This document shows positions 1 to 8,289 of a stretch of 42,156 nucleotides of DNA, piece after piece. Origin of the DNA: Candidatus Staskawiczbacteria bacterium (GTDB taxonomy: Bacteria > Patescibacteriota > Minisyncoccia > Minisyncoccales > Staskawiczbacteraceae); contig JAPLZF010000012.1 in NCBI GenBank assembly GCA_026395175.1, positions 1 through 42,156 on the forward strand, given 5' to 3'. The position numbers and the translations under genes were made by a program. Positions within the stretch are counted from its first letter, which is position 1, and the number at the start of each line of letters is the position of its first letter. The notes below the pieces were generated by a model that saw nothing but the letters and a program-made list of their open reading frames with translations, did not search any database and was not told the DNA's origin.

Positions 1-1
1 C

Positions 2-988
2 CCTGTTACTTTAGCTTACAGCGGTTCAGCCCCGGACATTGGAGCATTCGAGTATGATTCAGGATATGTATACACTCCACCTGCTTGCACCCCCAGCTGG
101 TCGTGCGGTTCATGGACAACCTGCGCTTCCAGTTACCAGACAAGAACCTGCACAGATTCAAACAGCTGTGGAACAACAACCAACAAGCCTGCAACCACCC
201 AGCCATGCACATCCACGCCTCCACCTGCATCAACTTACACTTTGTCTGTTTCAGGAGCCAATGGAACAATATCCAAGAGCCCCAGCCAGGCAACCTACGC
301 TTCAGGAACCTCAGTCACCCTGACAGCAATTCCTAACTCAGGATACGAGTTTTCCAGATGGTCAGGAGGCATTACAGGCTCAACCAACCCAATAACCGTC
401 ACAATGTCTTCTGACAAGTCAGTCATAGCCACCTTCATAGCCTCAACAAACCCTCCGCTAGCAACACCTCCAACAACTCCGCCTCTAACTCCTGCAACGC
501 CTCTTACTCCTGCAGAAACAGCCGGCAACGTGGCAACAAACTGCTCAGGAATCGCATTTGTCAGAGCGCTCGTTCTTGGTTCAACAGGCCAGGATGTCAA
601 GTGTCTGCAAACCATCTTAAACACATCAGCTGCAACTCAGGTTGCCTTGTCAGCAGGAGGCTCTCCGGGCAAGGAAACAACATACTTTGGACAAAAGACT
701 CTTACAGCTGTCAGGAAATACCAAGCAGTCCAGGGATTCGTTCCTGCCAACGTGGTCGGAGTAAAAACGCGAGCCGCGCTAAACAAGTATTTGGGCGTTA
801 CTCCGCCGGCAACACCGCCAGCCTCGCAAACACCGGCTAAAACACCAACTCCGCCAGCCACTCCAAAGCCGGTTAAAACAATCACAGCTCCAACGCCTGC
901 TCCTGCTCCGGCAATCACTCCCAACAACCAGCGGGCAATGGTGCAGACTTTAGACAACATACTCAAAGCGCTGCAAGGGGGGAAGTAA
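2..988 (+). CDS. Secreted cell-surface protein, 5'-truncated by window edge; DIGAFEY-type beta-helix end, Cys-rich WSCGSW segment, InlB-like B-repeat, Pro/Thr linker, peptidoglycan-binding domain
   Basis: Frame 2 is open from base 2 (PVTLAYSGSAPDIGAFEYDSGYVYTPPACTPSWSCGSW...) and runs into the listed 242..988 ORF; NGTISKSPSQATYASGTSVTLTAIPNSGYEFSRWSGG resembles an InlB B-repeat; LVLGSTGQDVKCLQTIL...YFGQKTLTAVRKYQ resembles PG_binding_1. Confidence 0.8.
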   Translation, partial: PVTLAYSGSAPDIGAFEYDSGYVYTPPACTPSWSCGSWTTCASSYQTRTCTDSNSCGTTTNKPATTQPCTSTPPPASTYTLSVSGANGTISKSPSQATYASGTSVTLTAIPNSGYEFSRWSGGITGSTNPITVTMSSDKSVIATFIASTNPPLATPPTTPPLTPATPLTPAETAGNVATNCSGIAFVRALVLGSTGQDVKCLQTILNTSAATQVALSAGGSPGKETTYFGQKTLTAVRKYQAVQGFVPANVVGVKTRAALNKYLGVTPPATPPASQTPAKTPTPPATPKPVKTITAPTPAPAPAITPNNQRAMVQTLDNILKALQGGK

Positions 989-990
989 GG

Positions 991-1551
991 TTAAACGCGT
1001 TTTACGTAGGTTTCGGTGTCTGTGTTTATTTCAATTACATCTCCTTCTTCAATGAATAAAGGAACCTGAATAACTGCGCCGGACTCCAAAATTGCTTCTT
1101 TTGTTCCGCCCTGGGCGCGGTCGCCCTTGACTCCGGGAGCAGATTCTTTAACCTTTAGCTGAACCTTAATTGGCAGCTTAAAGTTTATAATTTTATCCTC
1201 AAAAACTATTCCAATTACACTCTCGTTGGGTCTTAAAAATTTTGCCTGAGTTCCAATTTGTGCCTCTGTAAAAGAAAATCTTTTCGATGGATCTTTTGGT
1301 TCGCAGAAAAAATATTGTCCTTTGCTTTGGTATAAAAATTTTATATCTTTTTTTTCCAGGTCAGCTTCGTTAAACATATCGCCCTGCTGAAAATTTACTT
1401 CCTGGACTTTGCCGTCAATCAAATTTTTAATTTTGCTCTGAATCACCGGCCTTCTTTGGGCCATTTTTAAAAGTTGGGCCTCCAAAACCACCCAAGGCTG
1501 GTCTAGGTAGATAAATTCAACTCCTTTTTTTAAATCATTATGTGTCAACAT
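991..1551 (-). CDS. efp: Elongation factor P
   Basis: Full-length EF-P-like protein; conserved C-terminal GDRAQGGTKEAILESGAVIQVPLFIEEGDVIEINT. Confidence 0.92.
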   Translation of the reverse strand: MLTHNDLKKGVEFIYLDQPWVVLEAQLLKMAQRRPVIQSKIKNLIDGKVQEVNFQQGDMFNEADLEKKDIKFLYQSKGQYFFCEPKDPSKRFSFTEAQIGTQAKFLRPNESVIGIVFEDKIINFKLPIKVQLKVKESAPGVKGDRAQGGTKEAILESGAVIQVPLFIEEGDVIEINTDTETYVKRV

Positions 1552-1567
1552 AAATGTATAATATTAA

Positions 1568-1647
1568 GCGAGCCAATAAATTTTTTCGAGGCGAGGGAAA
1601 CCGCCTAGGGGACAGGTCGAGCCGCAGAAAAAATTTGATTGGCGAGC
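1568..1647. other. Structured intergenic inverted repeat between polX-like gene and efp
   Basis: Arm GCGAGCCAATAAATTTTTTC (1568-1587) pairs imperfectly with GAAAAAATTTGATTGGCGAGC (1627-1647); GC-rich interior. Confidence 0.5.
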
Positions 1648-1650
1648 GGA

Positions 1651-2346
1651 TTATTCTATTATTTTCCATTCAATTTTGTCCTGTTTGTCGGCAAACTCCA
1701 GCCACTCGCCGTATTTTGAAATTACAAACCATTTCTTTTTTGTTTCAGACCAAATCATTGGGTCGCCTCGGTAAAATGGTTTTTTGACAATTTCTTTTGG
1801 CCTTAAATTATCCAATTCCAGCCATTTTTTAAAAACCGTTTCAATTGCATAGTCCAGCTTTCTGGTGCTGGCCCATTTTGCAACCTTATCAATTGCGTCT
1901 TTTGCTTTCTCAACAGAACCCGCCAATTCCAGCAATTGTTTTGCCGGCTTTGTAAACCGAGAATATATTATCTTTTTCTTTTTAGCATTATTTTTCAATT
2001 CTTGCAACCCCACGCCTTTGGTCTCAAAAAAGTGCGTAATTATATTTTGTATGGCTGTCTCTTCTTTTAATTCCTCATATTCTTTTATCACGCCGTAGCC
2101 CTTGGCGGAGGAGGCTGTGCGTATATACTCCTCAATTTTTTTTGCATTTTTTTCGCCTATGATTTTTGGCACTTTTAATCCAGCTAATCCGTTTTCAGCA
2201 TAAATTTCAGAAACGTCTTTGTCTAAACGTTCTAAATATTCCGCAGATTTTCTGTATGCATTTATATGAAAACTGCTGTCGCCCCGAATGTTCAGCAACT
2301 CCGCTATTTCCCGAAAAATTTTCGCAATTTCCTTGTTCATTACCAT
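1651..2346 (-). CDS. Protein with PolX-type N-terminal helix-hairpin-helix domain, lacking a recognisable palm domain
   Basis: MNKEIAKIFREIAELLNIRGDSSFHINAYRKSAEYLERL resembles the HHH_8/PolX N-terminal domain; the rest is unfamiliar. Confidence 0.6.
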   Translation of the reverse strand: MVMNKEIAKIFREIAELLNIRGDSSFHINAYRKSAEYLERLDKDVSEIYAENGLAGLKVPKIIGEKNAKKIEEYIRTASSAKGYGVIKEYEELKEETAIQNIITHFFETKGVGLQELKNNAKKKKIIYSRFTKPAKQLLELAGSVEKAKDAIDKVAKWASTRKLDYAIETVFKKWLELDNLRPKEIVKKPFYRGDPMIWSETKKKWFVISKYGEWLEFADKQDKIEWKIIE

Positions 2347-2379
2347 CTATTCTATCACAAGAGAAAAGAGCAGGCACTA

Positions 2380-2408
2380 TTGACAAGGCTATCCATAAAT
2401 GCTATAAT
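2380..2408 (+). promoter_or_regulatory. Perfect consensus sigma70-type promoter
   Basis: TTGACA (2380-2385), 17-nt spacer, TATAAT (2403-2408). Confidence 0.8.
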
Positions 2409-2435
2409 AAAACGAGTATAAAGTACATTGAAATT

Positions 2436-2550
2436 GGGACATGCCCTTCTTTCAAATCATTAGTCGAATACAGAATAAATCGCAGAATAGCAGATTTTTC
2501 AGAAATTAAATTAAGTTCTTTAGTGATTTGAAAGAAGGGATGTGTGTCCC
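2436..2550 (+). promoter_or_regulatory. Structured leader (long inverted repeat) upstream of GC-rich orphan gene
   Basis: gggacatgcccttctttcaaatca (2436-2459) is the near-perfect reverse complement of tgatttgaaagaagggatgtgtgtccc (2524-2550). Confidence 0.7.
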
Positions 2551-2612
2551 TCAAATGGAAATGTTCCGTGCCGGTGGTCGGTGCGGAGTTCTACCGATGG
2601 AAGGGAACTGCA

Positions 2613-3122
2613 ATGAACGAGATTCTGGTTGTGCCACGTCGTTTAGGGTGTGTCGCTTGGATATCGAACACTCTGATGGTCCCGCTGATGTATTTTTTGG
2701 CGGGAACACTGCGGGAAAAACCGCAACAAACCCACCCTTGGACATGCCAGCGGTTGAAACCAGACGAAGCCACCCGTATGGAGGAGTCAGCAATGGCTCA
2801 TCTCACGGCCGTGGGAAAAGCGATCCAACACCATCACTGGTGGGATCCGCGGTTTCACATGCCAATCTTCACCGGTTGGCGGCAGTACGCTGTCTTAGAC
2901 AGCATGTTTGGCGGACCATGGTACGTAGGTTGGCGAGTGTCCGGTGGAGAGACCGCCGAAGTATCCCGTATGTCGCAAGTTGGACCCATCAGGGTTCTGC
3001 TCGGGCCGAAGGACGTTTCGTTCTTTGGCGTTGACGACAACGGCGTTCAAGTTCCGATTCACCAAATCGGCGGAGGTCGGATAGGCGATGGCGGGCCGTT
3101 CTCACAAGTTCCGCTTTCATAG
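2613..3122 (+). CDS. Hypothetical protein of GC-rich orphan cassette (alternative GTG start at 2544)
   Basis: MNEILVVPRRLGCVAW...PWYVGWRVSGGE...GPIRVLLGPKDVSFFGVDDNGVQVPIHQ; GAAGGGAA Shine-Dalgarno-like stretch upstream of ATG 2613; own promoter and terminator. Confidence 0.6.
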   Translation: MNEILVVPRRLGCVAWISNTLMVPLMYFLAGTLREKPQQTHPWTCQRLKPDEATRMEESAMAHLTAVGKAIQHHHWWDPRFHMPIFTGWRQYAVLDSMFGGPWYVGWRVSGGETAEVSRMSQVGPIRVLLGPKDVSFFGVDDNGVQVPIHQIGGGRIGDGGPFSQVPLS

Positions 3123-3148
3123 GTTCTCCTGGGAAGGAGAGCGAATAT

Positions 3149-3190
3149 GTCCCAGATCACGTCGTGATGATGTTTTCTGGGACTTTTTAT
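3149..3190 (+). terminator. Rho-independent terminator of the orphan cassette
   Basis: GTCCCAGA...TCTGGGAC stem followed by TTTTTATTTG. Confidence 0.75.
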
Positions 3191-3238
3191 TTGTTCCATT
3201 TATTTGCTCTATTTTACTCTCCCTTTTTATTCTTTCTA

Positions 3239-3280
3239 CTAGGTTCACAATCTACGCTATCGCGTAGTTATTGAACCTAG
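3239..3280. repeat. Palindromic repeat A (left of PaaX/Cas2-like gene)
   Basis: CTAGGTTCACAATCTACGCTATCGCGTAGTTATTGAACCTAG; CTAGGTTCA/TGAACCTAG and TACGC/GCGTA arms. Confidence 0.85.
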
Positions 3281-3306
3281 TTGTATTTTATAGTAATATA
3301 AATAAA

Positions 3307-3843
3307 ATGAATGCAATTAGAGAAAAAATTTTATTGCTTTTATTGGGCGGGGTTGCTTTTGGGTATAGCATTACGCCCGGCAAACAAAGAATGGTTTTAA
3401 GAACTATCTCAAGAGAATGGAACAAAATAAACAAGAGAGAATTAAGAGAGGGGATTAAATATTTATACAAATTAGATTTTATTGATAAAGATGTTTCTAA
3501 AAATGGGTTTGTGAAATTGTCTTTAACTAAAAAAGGCAGGTTGAAATTATTGAATTGCAGGCTGAATAATCTTAAAAACAAAAAAGTTAAATGGGATGAA
3601 AAATGGCGAATGGTTGCCTTTGATGTTCCAGAAAAATACAAAAGCGGAAGAGATGCTTTGCGTCGAAAATTAAGGTCTGTAGGATTTTGCGAACTTCAAA
3701 AGAGCGTTTTTGTAACGTCAATTGATTGTGAAAAAGAAATAGAATCGCTGGTTAATTTTTTTAGGCTTGAAAAGTATGTTCGTTTCGGAGTTTTAGATAA
3801 AATTGACAATGAAAAACACCTTAAAAAATTATTTAAATTATAA
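3307..3843 (+). CDS. PaaX/Cas2-like protein (winged-helix-like N-terminus plus ferredoxin-like Cas2/PaaX domain)
   Basis: WDEKWRMVAFDVPEKYKSGRDALRRKLRSVGFCELQKSVFVTS resembles the PaaX central/Cas2-like domain; ATG 3307 preferred over the TTG at 3271 inside the palindrome. Confidence 0.65.
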   Translation: MNAIREKILLLLLGGVAFGYSITPGKQRMVLRTISREWNKINKRELREGIKYLYKLDFIDKDVSKNGFVKLSLTKKGRLKLLNCRLNNLKNKKVKWDEKWRMVAFDVPEKYKSGRDALRRKLRSVGFCELQKSVFVTSIDCEKEIESLVNFFRLEKYVRFGVLDKIDNEKHLKKLFKL

Positions 3844-3848
3844 TTAAA

Positions 3849-3865
3849 TTGTAGCCACGCTACAA
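3849..3865. repeat. Short perfect hairpin just after the PaaX/Cas2-like gene
   Basis: TTGTAGC-CAC-GCTACAA. Confidence 0.6.
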
Positions 3866-3870
3866 TACGA

Positions 3871-3910
3871 CTAGGTTCACAATCTACGCTATCGCGTATT
3901 TAGTGAACCT
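3871..3910. repeat. Palindromic repeat B (right of PaaX/Cas2-like gene)
   Basis: CTAGGTTCACAATCTACGCTATCGCGTATTTAGTGAACCT; first 28 nt identical to repeat A. Confidence 0.85.
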
Positions 3911-3969
3911 ACGGCTAAAATTAAAGCAAAAGTTTTGAATTTTTTAGTATTTTTTGCTATTATAAGCCA

Positions 3970-4539
3970 ATGGAAAAAAGACATCGAGTTTTTATTGCTA
4001 TCAATTTGCCGGGGGAGATAAAAAAAGAGCTAGCTGGGTTTTATGATAAATGGCCAGAATTGCCGGCAAAGTGGACAGCTAAGGATAACTTGCATATTAC
4101 CTTGGAGTTCTTGGGCGACTTAACCGATGTTGAAATTGGCGACGCCTGCAAAATTACAGCCGAAGTTGTAAAAAGGCATAACTCTTTTGATTTAAATTTG
4201 AATAAGATTTTGTATGGTCCTCCCAAAAAGAATCCGCCACGCTTGGTCTGGGTGGAAGGGCAAGAATCAAAAGAGCTGGCAGATTTAAAAAATGATTTGC
4301 AGGAATCTTTGCTGGAAAAAATAAGATTTAGGCCCGATGAAAAAGGATTTGTTACGCACATCACTTTGGCAAGAATTTCAGAGTGGGAATTTAGAAAATT
4401 TGAGCTAGAAGAAAGACCTGAAATTAATGAAAACATTGACTTAATGTTTACAGCAGAATCAATTGAGGTTATGGAGTCAGAATTAAAACGTGGAGGACCG
4501 GTTTATACAATTTTAGAGTCGCATAATTTAGGAGAATAA
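3970..4539 (+). CDS. thpR: RNA 2',3'-cyclic phosphodiesterase (2H family)
   Basis: Two HxT motifs (HITLEFLG, HITLARI). Confidence 0.88.
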   Translation: MEKRHRVFIAINLPGEIKKELAGFYDKWPELPAKWTAKDNLHITLEFLGDLTDVEIGDACKITAEVVKRHNSFDLNLNKILYGPPKKNPPRLVWVEGQESKELADLKNDLQESLLEKIRFRPDEKGFVTHITLARISEWEFRKFELEERPEINENIDLMFTAESIEVMESELKRGGPVYTILESHNLGE

Positions 4540-4544
4540 ATTTT

Positions 4545-5795
4545 ATGAAAATACATTTAATTGGAATTGGGGGAATTGGGGTAAGCGCATTGGCGCAATA
4601 TTATTTGTCAAAAGGACACAATGTGAGTGGTTCTGATTTGGTTGCTTCAGAAATTACAGATTTTTTGAAAGAAAAGGGGATTAGAATATCTATTGGAAAC
4701 TTGGCGGAAAATATAAAAAAAGATTTAGATTTGGCGGTTTACAGCCCGGCAGTAAAACCAAACAACACGGAATTTAAAAGAGCAAAAAAATTAAAAATAA
4801 AAACTATAAGCTATCCGCAGGCTTTGGGCGAGTTAACAAAAGAATATTACACAATTGCTGTTGCCGGTTCTCACGGAAAAAGCACAACAACCGCAATGGT
4901 TTCTCTAGTTTTAACAAAAGCCGGGCTTGACCCAACGGTTATTGTGGGCACAAAATTAAAAGAATTTGAAAACAGCAATTTCAGAGCAGGAAAGTCAAAG
5001 TTTTTGGTAATAGAAGCCTGCGAGTATGATTCGTCATTTTTATATTACTCACCAAAAATAATTGTTGTAACAAATATTGATAAAGAGCATTTGGATTATT
5101 TTAAAACTTTTGCAAACGTTAAAAAAGCATTCAAGAAATTTATTGTAAAGCTTCCGGCAGATGGATTTTTAGTTAATAAATATCCCTCAAAAGAAGTTAA
5201 AAAAGTAAAAAAGATTTTGAAGGTTCCGGGAAAGCACAATGTTTTTAACGCCGTGCTGGCCTTGCAGGTTGCAAAAATTTTGGGAATTCCTGAAAAAATT
5301 TCTTTAGAGGCTCTTTCAGAGTTTAAGGGAACATGGAGAAGGTTTGAGGTGAAAGAGGGAAGGGCAAATAATAAAAAGATTACAATTATATCTGATTATG
5401 CTCATCACCCAAATGAGATTTCAGCCACATTAAAAGCAGTAAGAGAAAAATATCCCAAAAAAACAATTTGGTGTGTTTTCCAACCGCATCAGCACCAAAG
5501 AACGCATTATTTATTTTTGGATTTTGTTAAAACATTTAAAAACGCAAAAATAGAAAATATTATAATTACCGATATTTATGACGTTGCCGGCAGGGAAACC
5601 AAAAAAATAAGCAAAGCAATAACCTCTGAAAAATTAGTTGAAAAAATAAATACCCCTCGGGGCACAGGCAGGAAAAATGTTTCTTATTTGCCAATAGAAG
5701 AATTGGAATTCAACATAAAGCAAAATATAAATTCTGGCGATGTTTTAATAATTATGGGCGCCGGCAACATTTATAAACTAGCTGACAAATTTTAG
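4545..5795 (+). CDS. murC: UDP-N-acetylmuramate--L-alanine ligase
   Basis: IHLIGIGGIGVSALAQYYLSKGHNVSGSD; GSHGKSTTTAMV; DYAHHPNEI. Confidence 0.93.
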   Translation: MKIHLIGIGGIGVSALAQYYLSKGHNVSGSDLVASEITDFLKEKGIRISIGNLAENIKKDLDLAVYSPAVKPNNTEFKRAKKLKIKTISYPQALGELTKEYYTIAVAGSHGKSTTTAMVSLVLTKAGLDPTVIVGTKLKEFENSNFRAGKSKFLVIEACEYDSSFLYYSPKIIVVTNIDKEHLDYFKTFANVKKAFKKFIVKLPADGFLVNKYPSKEVKKVKKILKVPGKHNVFNAVLALQVAKILGIPEKISLEALSEFKGTWRRFEVKEGRANNKKITIISDYAHHPNEISATLKAVREKYPKKTIWCVFQPHQHQRTHYLFLDFVKTFKNAKIENIIITDIYDVAGRETKKISKAITSEKLVEKINTPRGTGRKNVSYLPIEELEFNIKQNINSGDVLIIMGAGNIYKLADKF

Positions 5796-5796
5796 T

Positions 5797-6423
5797 ATGA
5801 TAAAAGCAGTAATTTTTGATTATGGAGGAGTTATGAAAGATGCGCACGCGTTGTCTTTGGATGTTGCTATAATATGCGAAATTTCACAAGAGGAATTTGA
5901 AAAAACAAGAGAAAAACGAAAAGAAATCGTAGGTATGACAGAACGCGGAGAAATAAATGATGAAGAATATTGGGAGAGATATTCTAAAATTATAGATAAG
6001 TCCATAAGAAAAGATGCTGTTGGAATAGCGCAAAAATTGTATAGAGAGACTTTTATTTTTCATAAAGAGATGTTTGATTTGGCAAAAAGCTTAAGAGAAA
6101 AAGGCATTAAAACAGCCGTATTATCTAATATTTTTAAATTTGAAGCAGATGTTATTAGAGAAAAAAAGGGATACGATGAATTTAATCCGGTTATTCTTTC
6201 TTATGAGGTCAGAATGAACAAACCAAATAAGGATATTTATCTTTTTGCATTAGAAAAACTGAATTTAAAATCAGAAGAGTGCATTTTTATTGATGATAAA
6301 GAAAGATATCTTGTGCCGGCGAAAGAACTTGGAATAAAAACTATTTTGTTTGAGAATCCAGAACAGACCGAAAAAGATGTTTTTTTAATTATAAATTCGC
6401 AAAATCCTCAAAACTTGGTATAA
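5797..6423 (+). CDS. HAD-superfamily hydrolase
   Basis: VIFDYGGVMKD; VLSNI; CIFIDDKERYLVPAKELGIKTILF. Confidence 0.8.
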   Translation: MIKAVIFDYGGVMKDAHALSLDVAIICEISQEEFEKTREKRKEIVGMTERGEINDEEYWERYSKIIDKSIRKDAVGIAQKLYRETFIFHKEMFDLAKSLREKGIKTAVLSNIFKFEADVIREKKGYDEFNPVILSYEVRMNKPNKDIYLFALEKLNLKSEECIFIDDKERYLVPAKELGIKTILFENPEQTEKDVFLIINSQNPQNLV

Positions 6424-6449
6424 TCAAATAATGTTTTAATTTTAAAAAT

Positions 6450-7679
6450 ATGACAGATACAAATTCTCAGAAAATTGAAGAAATTTTAAAAAGAGGGTCA
6501 AGCGAGGTTATCGTTGAAGAGCATCTTAAAGAAAGGCTTGCAAGCGGTGAAAAACTAAGAATAAAATTTGGAATCGATCCGACCGGAAACCTGTTGCATT
6601 TAGGACACGCTGTTTGCTTAATGAAATTAAGGGAGTTTCAGGAAGCAGGGCATCAGGTTATTTTTTTAATTGGCGATTTTACTGCCAGAATTGGAGATCC
6701 GACTGGTCGGACAAATGCTCGGGCGCCGTTAGGTGAAAAACAGATAAAGGAAAACATGAGGGACTACGTAAAACAAGCAGCATTGATTTTGAATATGAAA
6801 AAAGTTGAAATTCGGTATAATTCTCAATGGTGGAACAAAATGGATCTTAGAGAAATGATGCAACTTGCGATGAAGGTGACTTATAGCCAGGTTTCTGCCC
6901 GAGAAGATTTTAAAAAACGGCTTGCTGAGGACAAGGATTTTACACTGGAGGAATTTTTGTATCCTGTGTTGCAGGGATATGACTCGGTCGCGCTTAAGGC
7001 AGATGTTGAAATAGGCGGTACGGATCAAAAATTTAACATGCTGATGGGAAGACAAATTCAAAAAAGATATAATCAAAATTCCCAGGATGTTATTACTATT
7101 CCAATTTTGGAAGGCTTGGATGGTAAGGAAAAGATGAGTAAATCTTTAAGAAATTTTATAGCCATTATTGATAAGCCCCATGAGATGTATGGCAAAATTA
7201 TGTCTCTTCCGGATTTTTTGACTTTGCGATATTTTGAGCTTTGCACCAGGATTTCTATGCAGGAATTGGCTGATATAAAAGATAAATTGGCAAACGGAAA
7301 CAATCCAAGAGATATCAAAGCAAGACTGGCAAAAGAAATTGTGAAGATGTATCACGGGGATAAAAAAGCCGCGGAAGCGGAAGAAGAATTTAATAAAGTT
7401 TTTCGTGATAAAGAATTACCATCAGACATTTTGGTTTTTCAAATTAGCAAAAATAATTATTTAATTTCAGACCTGTTGTTTGACGCAAAAATGGTTGCTT
7501 CAAAAAAAGAGGCAAAAAGACTGGTTGAAGGCGGGGGAGTGCAGATTGAAATCCCAAATCCCAATGACCAAACTCCAAAACGAATTAAAATTCAAAATTG
7601 GAGAGAAGAGATAAAATTGGAAGATGGGATGATAATTAAGGTTGGCAGCAGAAAATTTATTAAAATAAAAAATAAATAA
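6450..7679 (+). CDS. tyrS: Tyrosyl-tRNA synthetase
   Basis: KFGIDPTGNLLHLGHAV; KMSKS; C-terminal S4-like domain. Confidence 0.94.
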   Translation: MTDTNSQKIEEILKRGSSEVIVEEHLKERLASGEKLRIKFGIDPTGNLLHLGHAVCLMKLREFQEAGHQVIFLIGDFTARIGDPTGRTNARAPLGEKQIKENMRDYVKQAALILNMKKVEIRYNSQWWNKMDLREMMQLAMKVTYSQVSAREDFKKRLAEDKDFTLEEFLYPVLQGYDSVALKADVEIGGTDQKFNMLMGRQIQKRYNQNSQDVITIPILEGLDGKEKMSKSLRNFIAIIDKPHEMYGKIMSLPDFLTLRYFELCTRISMQELADIKDKLANGNNPRDIKARLAKEIVKMYHGDKKAAEAEEEFNKVFRDKELPSDILVFQISKNNYLISDLLFDAKMVASKKEAKRLVEGGGVQIEIPNPNDQTPKRIKIQNWREEIKLEDGMIIKVGSRKFIKIKNK

Positions 7680-7680
7680 T

Positions 7681-8271
7681 ATGAAAAAAATAAATATAAT
7701 AATTTTAATAATTATTTGTTTGGTTGTTATTTTAATTGGCGGGTATTTTGCCGATAAATATTTGTTGTCTCATAAATCTGAGCCTATTACCTGTACTATG
7801 GAGGCAAAAATTTGTCCCGACGGCTCAACTGTTGGCCGAACCGGGCCAAATTGTGAATTTGCTCAATGTCCGGATTGGAGAAATTATAAAAACAACGAAT
7901 ATGGTTTTGAAATGACTTTTCCTGATTCATGGAAAGGCTTTACCATAGATGGAAGCAAATTATGGCATGGAAATAGTTTGGATAATTCTAATGTCAAATA
8001 CGACGGGCCAATGATTGTTTTTGTAAATCCTAAAACGACATCTAAAATCCAATATCAAGATATTCCAATTATGGTTTTTACGCCCGATGTTTGGAAAATG
8101 GTAAACGGTGAAAACCCAATAATTGCTGTGAGCGCAGCTCCAATTGGTCCGGCGAAAATAGGAGAGAATTCAAAATATGTTTTTGCAACTCCGCCACGCT
8201 GGTATGGATTTACAGATGCCGTAGGATTTCAGGAGGCGGTGGAAATAGTAAAAACATTTAAAGCATTTTAA
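7681..8271 (+). CDS. Membrane-anchored secreted protein with Cys motif
   Basis: N-terminal TM segment; CTMEAKICPDGSTVGRTGPNCEFAQCP. Confidence 0.6.
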   Translation: MKKINIIILIIICLVVILIGGYFADKYLLSHKSEPITCTMEAKICPDGSTVGRTGPNCEFAQCPDWRNYKNNEYGFEMTFPDSWKGFTIDGSKLWHGNSLDNSNVKYDGPMIVFVNPKTTSKIQYQDIPIMVFTPDVWKMVNGENPIIAVSAAPIGPAKIGENSKYVFATPPRWYGFTDAVGFQEAVEIVKTFKAF

Positions 8272-8289
8272 AATTAAAAATTTTACATT

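Noticed and set aside
2528-3034. 168-aa ORF overlapping the orphan gene in another frame
   Set aside because: Composition is arginine/serine-rich and less protein-like; the 2613-3122 frame has better Shine-Dalgarno placement and hydrophobic/aromatic patterning.
3239-3910. CRISPR locus, based on the Cas2-like protein and repeats
   Set aside because: Only two repeats flanking a gene, no spacers, no other cas genes.
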